Shown in pieces: positions 12,501 to 24,200 of a DNA stretch of 64,000 bases; within the stretch, counting starts at the first letter, position 1; each line of letters starts with the position of its first letter. Made by a program: the position numbers and the translations under genes. The DNA is from Edaphochlamys debaryana (lineage: Eukaryota; Chlorophyta; Chlorophyceae; Chlamydomonadales), in assembly GCA_016858145.1 (NCBI GenBank), contig JAEHOE010000193.1, positions 62,001-126,000 on the forward strand, in the 5' to 3' direction. The notes below the pieces were generated by a model. That model ran no database searches and was not told the DNA's origin. It worked only from the letters and a program-made list of their open reading frames with translations.

Positions 12501-12680
12501 GTCGTGGAGGGGGAGGAGGAGGACATGGAGGGAGAGGGGGAGGAGGAGGGGGAGGGAAAGGGAGAAGAGGGGTGTGACAAGGAGGGGGAGGGGGAGGGTC
12601 GAGAGGTAGAAGTGTCAAGGGGCCGGGCGAGCAGGGCGGGGCGCGGGTGCGTGGCGATGAAGGTTGAGCCGCGGGCTTAG
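6567..12680 (+). CDS. Ankyrin-repeat protein with acidic ends, one repeat per exon
   Basis: Proposed exons: 6567-6740, 7067-7165, 7257-7358, 7639-7725, 7847-7900, 8012-8122, 8237-8350, 8448-8567, 8705-8836, 9128-9304, 9402-9513, 9659-9805, 10032-10202, 10345-10443, 10687-10773, 10895-10969, 11066-11113, 11226-12680. All introns are phase 0; about 1119 residues if a 4-base interruption at 9441-9444 is ignored. Exon 1 encodes an acidic segment repeating (D/A)H(T/A)E(D/E)E. At least nine exons carry ankyrin signatures, e.g. NGETPLHTAV, RGRTALHLASAAG and AGDSALHLAAQAGHVGVVKA; exons 15-17 are degenerate. The last exon is Ala/Glu-rich, has a basic GAKRRKV stretch (possible nuclear signal), and ends in a long Glu-rich tail. 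Ankyrin arrays bind proteins; no enzymatic domain is visible and the partner is unknown. The start is uncertain: ATG at 7055 (MPSQDPASRLRRA) is an alternative. The small exons 5 and 15-17 are least certain. Confidence 0.75.
8994..9055. repeat. TTG / TTTTTG microsatellite in an ankyrin-gene intron
   Basis: A run of (TTG)n, then (TTTTTG)n, then (TTG)n fills about 60 bases just upstream of the acceptor of exon 10. On the coding strand it is T-rich and could add to the polypyrimidine tract. Confidence 0.9.
12490..12615. repeat. GGA-rich coding repeat of the acidic tail
   Basis: Nearly pure purine GAGGAGGGG-type repeats in the last ankyrin-gene exon encode the Glu/Gly tail. The tract is coding here because the frame stays open to the TAG at 12678-12680. 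Such tracts are prone to length change. Confidence 0.7.
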
Positions 12681-13635
12681 CGGGGATGGCGGGCAGGAGG
12701 TAGAGGATGGTGCGCAAGGCTGGGGGGTGCTTGGGAAGAGGTCATGCGTACGCGGGGGACTTGCGCCTACTAGGCCGACAAGCAGGTCACCTTCGCGTGT
12801 TATGCGGTGGTGCGTGCTGTAGACGGTGTGCTTGAGGATCCCGTGATGTGTGGGCTGGTACATGTTGCCAGTCACGCTCCACAACGTGAGGGTGTTAACT
12901 TCTTACGGTCTAATTCAATGCCGCCGCCTCCGTAGCCCGTGTAAGACTCTATGCATTCGTTCCTGGCGGGTTGACGACGGCTGTTGGGAGGCTCTTTCCG
13001 GACTCCGCAACTGGCTGGGAAGTGGGAGCACAAGAGAGCTGAGAGCGTTGGTGGACTGCGGACAGATACGTATCGTCAAAGCTGCATCCCCATCCTGCCT
13101 GAATCACAATCAACTCAGCCTCTCAAGTCCACCTGCTTATTCTCAGCGCCTCATGTTGCTGGCTGGCCACACCACCTTCCAGCCCATCCGCAGCACAGGC
13201 CAGACAGACCTCACGGCACCTTACCTGCAACCACAGCCCCAGAGATCACACCCACCCACTCACTTTCCTTCGACCCGAACCCCGACGAACCCTGTCACAT
13301 ACGGTATGAGCACCCATTATAGGGTATAAGCCAACGCCCACTTCACGGCATTTAACCTGCGAGCCAGCACCGCGCAACTCCTGCACTGCGTCAATAAATC
13401 CAACAGGAACCTCTGGCCGCAACCCATTACCTACAGACCCACCCCAGTACCGTAACCAACCCAATCGCAGATCACCTGCAGACCCAACCCCTCCGCACAA
13501 CAGCGTCCCATTCCTGCAAGAAGTTGTACCACCGGTTTAGGTTTAGGGACTGCGAGCCCTGCTGCCCTGTGCATGCAGCCGCATGCTGCACATGCTGTGT
13601 TCATGCGCACCCTGTCAGTCAGATGATGCGGCCGG
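12681..13635. other. Convergent intergenic region (ankyrin / LRR genes)
   Basis: The two flanking genes end toward each other here. Nothing coding is supported. It contains a TGTAA for the plus-strand gene at 12940; I found no TGTAA for the minus-strand LRR gene. Confidence 0.5.
12940..12944 (+). terminator. Candidate TGTAA poly(A) signal of the ankyrin gene
   Basis: TGTAA lies 260 bases beyond the ankyrin stop codon, a normal 3' UTR distance for these algae. Confidence 0.5.
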
Positions 13636-16097
13636 TCAAGGCCCATCCCCTCGCTGCCCATCGTCCTCTCCTTCCCCTTTATCGCTTGCCGCTCCGTCCT
13701 CGCCATCCCCTTCCGCGTCATCGCCCGCCCCCTCGCCCTCCCCCTGCTCCCCACCCTCATCGAACAGGTCCTCAATGCTCACCTCGAGCCCCCGCCCCAC
13801 CTCGGCCTCCACTCGCTCCACCGCGCGCCGCAGCTCCCTCACCCGCAGCTCGCTCTCCGTGCGCCCCGCCAGGCCCGCAAACGCCAGCGCCCCCTGGAAG
13901 CCCCCGTGCGAGTACAGGCCCAGCAGCCCCGGGTCCAGGCCCGACAGGACCGCATTACTAAAGCCTTCATCTGGGTCGTTGTCGTGACAGGGCCAGTGGT
14001 CCACGTGGAGGTAGAGCCGCCGCAGGTTAGTCATGGGCCCCAGCTTGGCCAGGGCCTCGACGGGGTACGAGCACAGGCCGTTTAGCTCAAGGACCTGGGG
14101 CCCGGCAGGCGACAGCGCAGAGAGCGGTGAAGCGAGCAAGTCAGTTGGCTTGGCTTGCGGATGGGCAGAGCGGGGCCCAGGTGCACGAAGCTCGGCGGCA
14201 GGTTGGCGGCAGCGCCTGACCCTGCACTCGCCCGCCCCAGTCCCTGCACCCGTCCGGCTGGCATTTTGGGGAGGCACACGTGCATAGAGCTCCGGACAAG
14301 GCCGTCAGCGGCTGCTTTGCACATGGGTCTCGACTCCAGTAAGCCCTAACAAGCGAGCAACGCACCTGCCCAGCCAGGCTTGAGGCCGGTGCCATCCACC
14401 CAGCCCCAACCTTCGACCTACCCTCAGGCCTGTCATGTGGGTCGCCATGGTTTCGAGATCCTGTGGCGCCAGCCGAATGCCGTCGAGCTGCAGGTAGGTC
14501 ATGGACGTGATGCCGCCCAGCGCCGTTAGCCAGCGCCCGTGGCTGGGCCTGCCCTCGGCCATGGCCGCTGCACCGCCGGGTGGTAGCAGGCGTGGCCAGA
14601 TGTCCTCGCCATCCAGCTCCTCGGGCCTCCAGAAGCTGATCTCCAGAGCGGTCGGCTTGACGTTCTTTGCCAGGAAGGCCGCGGCCCGGCACAGCGCCTC
14701 CTCGGCGGCGGGCAGGAGCTCCTCGCTGTCCGCAGTGGCCGAGTGGCGGCCCTGGCGCAGGGTCAGGGTGACGTAGTTGGGCAACGGTACGATAACGGAC
14801 GTCAACACCACTTCCCTCAGTGCGGGCCCCGGGCTGAGGAATCCCAGCTCCTCCGGGTGCTGCGGGCTCAGCACCAGCCGTTCCAGGCCGCGAGGGAGGG
14901 GCCAGGACTGGACCTCGCTAATGGGCGCTGATACGTCCGCGGCCCAGGGCTTGCCGCCAACGAATGGCACGAGTTGATTGGCCTTGAGGCTGGTGAGGGC
15001 ACAGAGCCCGCTGACGCCGACCACGTCCACGTCATAGCCCACGAGCTCGCGCAGCCGCGTCAGCCCCCGCAGCGCGGCCGCGGGGAGTGCCGTCCCCACT
15101 GACGACAGCTCGAGGCGGGTCAGGCCCGTCAGCTGACCGGGCAGGAGCGCGCAGGCGAGCTCGCCCTTCTTGGGCCGCTCATCCAGCTCCCCGAAACGCT
15201 CGAGCTCCTCGGGGTACAACTCGTCACGCAGTGGTACGGACAGGGACTGCAGCTGCGACAGGGCGGACAGCTGATGCGCCTGGTCCAGCTCCGTGAAGCA
15301 GTTGTCTTCGATGACGAGTTCGCGCAGCTGCTCGGCGCCTGCCAGGGCCTTGAAGAAGGCCGGTGACATGACGCGGTAGTGGTTCCACAGAAGGCTGATG
15401 CGTGTGACGTTGGGCAGAAGGGAGGGCACTACGTGCTTGCCCATGCCGCAGCCTGACAGGGCTAGCGTCACGGCGGCCGCCGCCTCACCGCGCCAGTCCT
15501 GGTCGTCCTCCCAGGCGACCAGGCTCAGCTGCTTGAGGTTGGGCAGGGCGGCTGCTGCGGTCTGCAGCAGGGAGGAACGGACCAGTGTGCTCTGGAGGAG
15601 CGCAAGGGATGTGGTCCGGCAGGGGCGGCTGGGGTCGCCGGCAGCGGCGTCCACCAACGTGCGCAGAAGGGTCTGCCTGCGGGCATGGAGGCGTTCTCTC
15701 TGTCAGTAGGCTTGCTCAGGCGACGGCCTCATGGTTAGAGCGTGACCGCCGTTGGGCAAAGCCGGGCACAGCCGCCGTTGTAAGCAAGGTGCCGTGCCCA
15801 CATCCCATCGACTCACGCGCACAGGATGTCGCTGTTGACGATGACCAGCTCCCGTGGCCGACAGCCCCGCAGTACCCGCCGGGCAGCCAGCATGAAGGAC
15901 GCGGCTTCCGTGTCGAGCGTGGGACTCGACACCATCAGCCGTTGCGCCTGCCTGTCGAAGGCTGTCCGGGCCGCCCTGCTCAGTAGCCGCACCACCGCGC
16001 CCTCCTTCTTTCTCAAGTTCTTGAGCACCATGTTGAGCATGCATTCATCCGTCAGAACGCTGGCCAGCGAGCTCGGGTCTGCGCAGGTGCGCGCCAT
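13636..16097 (-). CDS. Leucine-rich-repeat protein
   Basis: Three exons, 16097-15817, 15676-14422 and 14094-13636, join in phase (2, then 0) to give 664 residues. The first 95 residues form a small basic helical segment (KNLRKKEGAVVRLLSRAART). Irregular LRRs follow, e.g. LPNLKQLSLVAWED, LTGLTRLELSSVGTALP, MTYLQLDGIRL and VLELNGLCSY/LRRLYLHVD, the last pair formed exactly across the exon 2/3 junction (GLR|VLEL), which supports the splice. The C-terminus is strongly acidic (Glu/Gly/Asp). No signal peptide, membrane span, kinase, NB-ARC or clear F-box is seen, so a soluble protein-binding scaffold is the most that can be inferred. Large hypothetical LRR families of this kind occur in volvocine algae. 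It is convergent with the ankyrin gene. Confidence 0.8.
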
Positions 16098-17545
16098 TGC
16101 GCGAGCACCGCTGATCCGGCAAAGCAGCTAGCGGCTATTGATTGGGGTGCTGTCTTTGCGGAGATGCACCGGGTGGTGCGTCGGTGTGTGTCGGAAAAGC
16201 GGAGGGTTGCAATGGACCGCAAGAACTGCACAGCTAGCGCACAGCCGAGAGAATAAGTAGTGCCAGCGCAAGCGGTCTATTTCAGTATGCTGCAACCCTT
16301 GCATCGGCGCAGGTTTGGCGCGACCTCGGCACACACCTGTTGGCACGCCCCCCGCGACCCCCCGTAACCCCGCCCAGCCCCAGGTCCCAGCCCAACCCCG
16401 CCGACCCCAGGGGCGCTTGGGGTATTGAAGGCTGGCTACATGTGAGCCTTGACCGTTGAGACTGTGATACGTCTATCACGTCTACGCCAATTACCGGCAG
16501 GTAGGTGGGAATGTAAGAGCGCGTGAATGCTGCGTTACGAAGGCCGTGGGCCAGTGCGCGACGTGCTTTCGCACTTGGAGCTCAGATTACGCAGCCGGAC
16601 CGTCCGTGGGCGACTATGCAAAGGGGAGTTCCCGCAGGAGGCGCAGGGGGTCTATGCTCGCAGGGGCCGTGCATCGCAGTCCGACGATGACGGAGGCTGC
16701 TGCTGCTGAGCGCATTGCCGTAGCCGGTGCCGCCATGCACGAGGACTCGAGGAGGACGGCAGGGAAGCAGGGGGGCACTCGGGCGAGTCGGGCCAGGGCC
16801 TTGCACGACGACGGAGGCTGCAGCGCACAAGTAACCGCCCGTAACCGCCCGTCCCCAGGGGACCCTTGCCCGTCCCTGGCGGAGGGAAGCGCACTCCAGG
16901 TTCTCGGAGCCACCTCCCACACTCTCCCGCACCAGCGGATTCTGTGACATTCCACCACAGAGCGCTCTCCGACGGCGCGCGCTCACAGAGTCACTGCTCA
17001 ATCTAGCATCTCGCGGTTCTGTCTCCCTGCTCCCAGCCTGCCACAGTCCTCTGACTCGGCTCTCGCTTCCACCCAAGCGACGGCGTACCAGCACCATGCA
17101 TGCCGTCCTGTCGGGGCCGGTGCCGACAACGCCATTACGGCTGGTCACCTCGGGGGCCCACGTTTGAACTGCAGGTGTGCCGACCATCCTCCTCGGCCGT
17201 ATCAATCAGAGACAGGCGGTGTTCCCGCCACACGCTGTGGCACGGCCGCTCGCACCAGGCCCAGCTCCGAGCGAGCCTCCCATTCGTCACACCGTCATCG
17301 TCACACCGTCTCTTGGCTCACGGTTCCAGCCATGCCGGCAACCCATGCCAACCGATCACACCCAGCTGGTCGATTCCGGAATTCCGGCGCTCATTGCACC
17401 AGCAAGCCGCCAGCTTTCCATCCGATAGTGGCCATGTCCCTGGCCATGCGCCTCTTCGCCCAGTACCGCTGCCAAGGACTAGCGCCCGCGCCGCAGCTCC
17501 CGCGCTGCTCGCCTGCCCCCGTATGGCCTGTGCCCCTATGGCCGC
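16098..17545. other. Intergenic region upstream of the LRR gene
   Basis: It contains only overlapping short frames on both strands, with no domain or credible spliced exon. It includes the presumed promoter of the minus-strand LRR gene and the 3' flank of the phosphatase gene. Confidence 0.45.
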
Positions 17546-20022
17546 TCAGAAGCCCCTCTCCGCTCGGATGGCACCCAGGAGGCCCTCGCAGGCGTCCTCC
17601 AGCAGGTCCAGCACGCGCTCAAAGCCCTGGGGGGGAGGGGGGATACAGGGGTCAGCCAACAGGTACAGGGTAAGGGGGATACTGAGCTCTTCAGGTCCAG
17701 CACACGCTCAAAGCCCTGGGGGGGAAGGGCGAGCGGGGAAGTCAAGCCCGGGAGGAAAAGGGTGACGAGTGCCAAGTCTTGCAACGCCCCTCGCCCTGCA
17801 GCGCCGCTAGCCCCTCTACGCCTCCATTAACGCCAGTTCCCCCTCCCCTCCCTCACCGCTGGGCCGCCGTAGTACGGGTCGGGCACCTCGGGCTGCCCCT
17901 TGAACTTGGCGCAGTACTGCGTCATGAGGCTGACGCGGCGGGCGTAGTCGGTGGGGACCTTGCCGGCGCCCATAGGCCGCACCAGCCAGTAGTCGGCGGC
18001 GGTCTGGAGACACAGCGGGGGGGGGAGGCGGCGGGTGTTCAAGAATGAGTGGGATTGCGTGGAGGGGAGGGGCATGATTGCGAGGGGCTCGTAGGATGGG
18101 AAGGGCGGAAGCGCGGGGATGGGGGGAGGGGGAGAGGGAGGTGCGGAGGTGGGAAGGGAGAGGTGTGGTGGGAAGGGGCATAATTAGAAGGGGCCCTTCG
18201 GTGGTGAGCGGCGGAAGCTTGAGTTGATAGGGGTTGGTAGGGGCATGCAAGGGCCGGTCGGGAATGAGCAGCGCGTGAGGGAGGTGGCTCCCCACGTCCT
18301 GATCGCCCCTCCTGCGGCTTGAGCCGACAGGCAGTACCGCCGACGGCATCCAACAAAACCTTCCCCGCTAGTACCGAACTCCCAACTGGCCCACCAGTGG
18401 GGGCGCTGAAGCGGGGGAGGGCCACCAGCTGAGCGGCCCGGCGTTCCTCCCTTACAACCCGTCACATACGGTACAACACGACCCTCGTGGGGGCCAACTC
18501 CCACCGCCCGTGTCAAACCCCCCTCCCACCACCACCACCACCAGGACCCCGACCTGCCCCCCGGCCTCACCCGGATGGCTTTCAGGTTGTTGGGGTCCAT
18601 GCCGATTACGTAATCGAAGCGGGACAGATCCAGCGGCTGCAGGGGCCGCGAGCGGGAGGTGAGGATGACGCCGCGCTTGCGGGCTGGTGGAGGGCAGGCA
18701 GGGGCGGGGCGGAACGAGGCGGGGAGGAGAGGGCAGGGAGTCAGGGCATCGAGTGGCATGGAGTCAGACCGGTGGCCTCATGAAGGGATGTAGTGGAGTG
18801 AGAGGGAGCCGAGCACTGGCGCATGCTTTGGGGTGGGCCCAGCCCGAGGTCAAGCCATCTCTACCCCTGTACCCCTGCTGTCTAAACTCCTGCCTTCTCC
18901 ATCCCTGCAGTCTGTACAGCCCTGCCTTCCCCGTCGCACCGGTGACAGTCATTCGGGAGTCAGCCGTGTCACCCTCGTGGTACGACCAACCGCCTTCCGT
19001 GAACCTGGATGGAGGTGGGCAGTGGTGGAGGGATACCAGGATGAGAGGCAAGGAGGGTGAGGGGCGAAGGGGTCGAGGGTCGGGGGCGATTCCAAGGGTC
19101 CCGCAAGGCTGGGATATGGGTGCGGTGGAGGGTGGTGGCGATGCCGGTAGGGAAGACAAGGGGGGCGCTGGGCGAAAGGCACGTGCCCTGGTCTCTATGG
19201 TGCGGTTGGGTCCGCGGCCCTACGATCTTGGGAGCCTATCTTGCGACCTTGCTACCGAAGGTACTAGTTGAGCGGTCTTTTGCCTGCATGTACTGCCGTG
19301 CCATTTGCAGCCCTGGGCTGCGTTTGTCGTGCGGCCTGGCTGCTTTGCACCCCTCATCACCAAGATTGAACGAGGAGTGCTCTCCTCCTCACCCACAGCT
19401 CCTCACCAGTCGGGGCTGCCGCCGCCAGTGCCGCACGAGTCAATGTCGAAGGACGCCTCCAGCCCCGCCTTCTGAACCACGGACCGAAACATGGCCTCTG
19501 CCGTTGGGCTGCGACAGATGTTGCCTGACAGGGGGGCCAGGTCGTGGGGGCAGGTCGTGAGCCTCCAGAGGGGATGCGGGCGCGTGGGCGGGGCGGGGTT
19601 CCGCCTGGTTCTCCCAGGCCCCGCCTCCCCCCCCCCCTCGACCGCGGGGTGACATGGTCCCCATAGTTCCCCCACCGACCTAGGCAAACGAACAGCACGC
19701 CAATCTTCCGAGCGCCCGCCTCGGCACCGCCAGCCGGCTGGGGGCTCGAGCTGGGGCTCGCGGCCATGCACACCTGCAACTCGCGGGCGGGTGTCAGAAG
19801 TGGAGCGACAGGAAGCAAGCATGCTGGTAATCCTACCTGGCTATCGCCAACGATGCGTGGTGCGCTCGCGCCGGAGCTCCGGCTGGCGACGACGGGCGCG
19901 ACGCAGGCGGGAGCTCGCCGAGCCCCTGACAAACACCTGACCGGTTGTGAGATAGACTGCGTGCGCGATCCGGACCTCGAGATAGTGGCTCGACGGCAGG
20001 GTTGATGTATTTGCGCTTGCAT
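17546..20022 (-). CDS. Low-molecular-weight protein tyrosine phosphatase, probably organelle-targeted
   Basis: Seven exons: 20022-19837, 19773-19680, 19524-19407, 19004-18940, 18683-18571, 18003-17857, 17626-17546; 267 residues, all phases agree. VLFVCLGNICRSP (88-100) is the CX5R P-loop with nucleophile Cys92 and Arg98, split by an intron between Gly94 and Asn95. WSYHEGDTADSRMT, SRFDYVIGMDPNN and DPYYGG (general acid Asp234) are family motifs; GFERVLDLLEDACEGLL ends the fold. The enzyme hydrolyses phosphotyrosine by a cysteinyl-phosphate intermediate. Residues 1-62 are Arg/Ser/Ala-rich with almost no acids, like a plastid or mitochondrial transit peptide; a shorter cytosolic start at Met65 is possible. 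The acceptor and first codons of the last exon are duplicated upstream at 17693-17728, giving an alternative last-exon acceptor. Confidence 0.9.
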
Positions 20023-21259
20023 GGCTGGTTGGCCCGGTTGGAAAAGGCTGCGCTGGTATACTACGTATGCACCGCACGTAGACTGGAGGTCCAAGTATGT
20101 TGCGCCCTTGCTCGGGGAGTGCTCGTGAGGCACGAACCCGAGAGCTCTCCGCCGGCGCCCCCCTACGCCCTGCCCTGCCGCCCCGCCCCCCCTCGCCCCG
20201 CCCTGAGGGAGTATGGGACCAGGGATGCTCTTGGCATTTGGGCATAACGCTGGTGCGGCGGAATGGGCGGATGGAGTGTACGCTCACGAACGCGTGGCTG
20301 GGGCACGCACGGCGGGCCTTAGCTTTGGTGCCGGCCGCGAACGTACGCCGTTCCTACCGGGGCCGGGCCTTGCTGGTGGCTCCAGTCATAGCTTGATTTG
20401 GGACAATCGTGGACCTACGTCTGAGCTCTGCGGGGCTTGAGCTTACCGCGGCCCTGAAGACATGGCCGTGAGCTCTGGGGAGAGGCCCGAAGCTTGCTTG
20501 TAGCCCTGAGCCCACACGGACAACCTGCACAAGAGACAGGCTCCGGTCTCAAAGAGCGCTTGTGTGCGTGCTTGCACGTGAGGCCATATATGCTTTGCCA
20601 GCGAGGTTGCTACCTTACGAACATCGAATCAACCGTACAATCGAGCTTTCAGAAGGGCGCCGATTCATGGCAGACCGCCAGATCCTGAATCACCCACCTG
20701 GCGGCACTCTGCTGCATTCCCTCCTTGGTTGTGTCCATTTGTTCATGCTCGCATCGAGCTTGCTTAGGCGTGATAATGAAGACCCCGCATACATCGAAAT
20801 GACGAACCCCGCCCTCCTACTCACCTACCGGTAGGTGGCGGGTACCCGCCAAACATGTCTACCCACGCCTACCTCTGCTCCAACCGCATCCCCTGATCCT
20901 GACCTCAAACCCGAAGCATGAAACACGCACGCCAACACGGGGTAATCCCGGGGGGCTTCGCCGGAGAACTGAACAGATAGAAAAACACAGACATCATGGC
21001 TCTTGTTGATTGCGTTCACACGACAGACAGGATGCAGCTGCGCCCAATCTCCGGCACCAGACATAAATACCATCACCCGAGGCAGGCTGCATCATCCTGC
21101 CATCACGGAGCCGAGGATCGCAGGCGTCAAGGCCAACATACACTAACCCGTGCATAACTAAGCGCCTGGCTATGCAAAGCACAGACGCCTGACTATTACT
21201 TGACAACAAAGATTGAGGGAGGTGGATTGCTCTTTGCATGGCGTATCACCTTGACTGAC
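20023..21259. other. Intergenic region with one dispersed repeat
   Basis: This is the presumed promoter of the phosphatase gene plus the 3' flank of the large membrane-protein gene. No coding exon is supported. The only notable sequence is the 40-bp dispersed repeat at 20924-20963. Confidence 0.5.
20924..20963. repeat. 40-bp dispersed repeat, copy 1
   Basis: A 40-base sequence identical to 44380-44419, including ACACGGGGTAATCCCGGGG followed by GGCTTCGCCG. The two copies are 23.5 kb apart in the same orientation, in different intergenic settings, and the flanking sequences are unrelated. Confidence 0.9.
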
Positions 21260-24200
21260 CTAGCTCGTAGCACCCTCGCCTAGCACTACACACACCTTTC
21301 CGGGCGCGCCGTACCCGCTGCTGTCTTCTTCCGTGCTGCACACGCCTGCTGCGCTGTCCCTAGCCTCTGCCGCTACCAAGGGCTCCTCATGATGCCTCTC
21401 CGCAAGCTCCGGTGGAAGGACCACGGAGCCAGCGTGCTCGAGGCCGGGCGGGGGACCCCCGTGCACCGAGCCCCACGGGTACACCGAATGTCGGGGCCCC
21501 GCCGCCGTAGGCGTCCCGATCTCCACCCTCCCCGACGGCATCACCTGCAGCGGTTTGCTGCCGCCGCTGGCGCTCGGCCCCGCTGCCTCTAAACTAGTCT
21601 TGTCCGGAACCACCGTGGTCGGCGGCGGCTGCGAGCGCTTCGGCCAGCAGGCACAGGAGGAGCACAGCGGGTCCTCGGGCTCCCCGCCCAGCGCCTTCTT
21701 GATGGCCGGCAGCGATGCCTGGCCGATGAGCAGCATGAAGACCACGATGATGGCAATGTTCAGAAGCATGGCGATGATGGCGATGGCGTCCTGCGGACGG
21801 AGGTAAGGGAGGGGGCGGGCGGGGAGGGCCGTGAGTGCTGCGCCTCGCCGGGTCAATGGAGCACGGGGTGCGGAAGAGGCGCGGCCTGCCGTGTACGGCA
21901 CTGGAGGGGATGGCGCCCTGGGGACGGAGGTAAGGGAGAGAGAGCGGGCGGGGAGCGCCCGGGGTCGGGGAATGTTGGGTGGCAAGCGCACGTGAGGGCC
22001 CTGCCTCGCGGGGGCGATGGGACCTCTACGCGGGGTCTACGGAAAGGCGCCTGCCGCTGCAACGAGCGAGTTGCGCTTGCTGTGCAATGGGGATGTTGCG
22101 CGTCGCCTGTGTACGGTAGCATGTTGCAGTGAGGAGTGCAAGGGTGCAAGCCGCAAGCCGCAAGCCGCAACGCGTATGCCCACACAACCGTTGTCCAACC
22201 CCGCTGCGGCCCATCCACACAGACCCGCCCACCACGTCCGCCCCCGACCGTAAGAGCAACGCCACCGCCCTGCCTCGTTCTCACCCCTCCTGCTCCGTGC
22301 ACGAGGTCCTCGGTGCCCGTCACGAAGTACATGTTGAGGGCGATGGTCGCCGACAGAATGACGGAGGACCAGAACTCCTGCGGGCGGGGCGGAGCGGGCG
22401 GGAGGAGTTGGTTGCCGGCCAGGCAGGTTGGGCCCTGCCGGGGCTCCCAGGGGGTGACAGCCCCCATCCGCCGACACCCCTCCGTACTGGACCCCAAGCC
22501 AAGCCAAGCCAAATAGGGCACCCACTCCTCACTCCTCGGCACTTATCAACCCTGACACAGTGGACGAACCTGCTGGGGCTGAACGCCTCCTCCCCCCTAC
22601 CACACACTTCCGCCCCCTGAGGAGCAAAGTTCCGCCTGGCTCCCGTGCCTGAGACCCAAGGTCCCGCCCCCGCTCCTCCCCTCCTAGCTGCCGGCACCCA
22701 CCATGTGCCGCAGCACTCTGCCGCAGCTGACCGCTTCCGCCGCTCATGCTTCGTACGCTTCCATCTAACGTAGTGCAGCTCCTCTATGCCCTCCCATGCG
22801 CCTCGCCTCAGCTCTACCCACCATGTGCCGCAGCACTCGGGACACGTGCGGCTCCACGGTGGCGTTGATGCCCGCAATGAACAGCAGCACCAGCAGCAGC
22901 ATGAGCGCCTGGTAGGCCACGTCCAGGCCCCGACCGAACACGTCCACAGCGACCAGGGCGAGAGTCTGACACATCACCACGGAGTCCCTGTACGGCAGCG
23001 CGCGCAGGGGGCGTGCGCGGGGCAGAAAGCGTGAGCAGATGAGGTGATGCAGACTTTGCTTGGGCCATGCCGACTCATGCCCCGCCCTGCTCTCGCTCCT
23101 TGAAGGCATGACGCCGCCTCTGACTTTGGTCCACAGGCATGCCGCCCACCGACCAAGCCCCAGATAGCCCCCGTGACTCAAGCTTACCACCAATAGTACT
23201 TTGGCCGGTACCGGCTGTACATGAAGCCGTACACTCGCCGCGTGTACGGGTTCGACTGCAGCTTAGCGCGCTGCCGCCACAGCAGCACAAAGTTGACGAT
23301 GGGCGGCGTGAGGCAAAAGACGATGAGGAACACGACGCCCAGGGGGACGTAGAGCGCGGCGTGCGCCCCAACGTAACACTCCCTGTGGAAGGAGGGTGGG
23401 CAGGGCGACGGGGGTACGGGGTACATTACTGCTAAGTGCGGTTCCACACTGGCCTTTAGGCAGCGGGGCGCAGCGCGCGCGTACAACACATACACTGCAG
23501 CAGCCGTACTCACTGCTGCATGTTGCGAGTCCAGTAGCCGTATGGGCTGGTCGCGACCGCAAAGTCCTGGCCGCTGAACGGGTTGGCGGCGCCCTTGGTG
23601 GTGTCGTCGACCACCATGCAGGAGAAGATGCTGAAGCCCGCATCTGCCCAGGAAGGGAACAGCACGAAGATGGCGAGCATGAGGACGAGGCCCAGCTGCT
23701 GGGTCAGCGTCAGGGACTGGTCCTGTGGGGGGTTGCAGGCAGGCGGGTTGGGAGAAGGGTTGTACGTCAGAGACGTGCGGGCTGCTCGCTCCATACCACC
23801 AGGCATGGGTTCTCTTGCGCCAAGCATTCAATCGCCAGGCGCCACATCTGAGCAGAAGCAGTTGCCTAGCTCATCTAGCCGAGGCTACGGGGCAGGCACG
23901 CACCGTGTACGAGAGCGAGGAGCGCTTGGACATGAGCATGGGCGTGAGGCGCCGCGCAAAGGCGCTGGGGCGGCTGGACACGGTGGTGCTGGCTCGCTCC
24001 ATGAGCACCGGCACCGGCTCCAGGTGCAGCCCAGCGTGCTGCCCCGAGACCGAGACGTTACTCTCGTGCCCCGGTGAGAAGCGTTCGGAGCTCAGCGCCT
24101 TGTCCACGCTGCTGGCGAGGCTCAGCGAGCCGCGCCGCACCACCTTGCTGCGGCGCAGCCGGGCCGAGTTGAAGCAGCGGTACCGCACCAGCCACACGAG

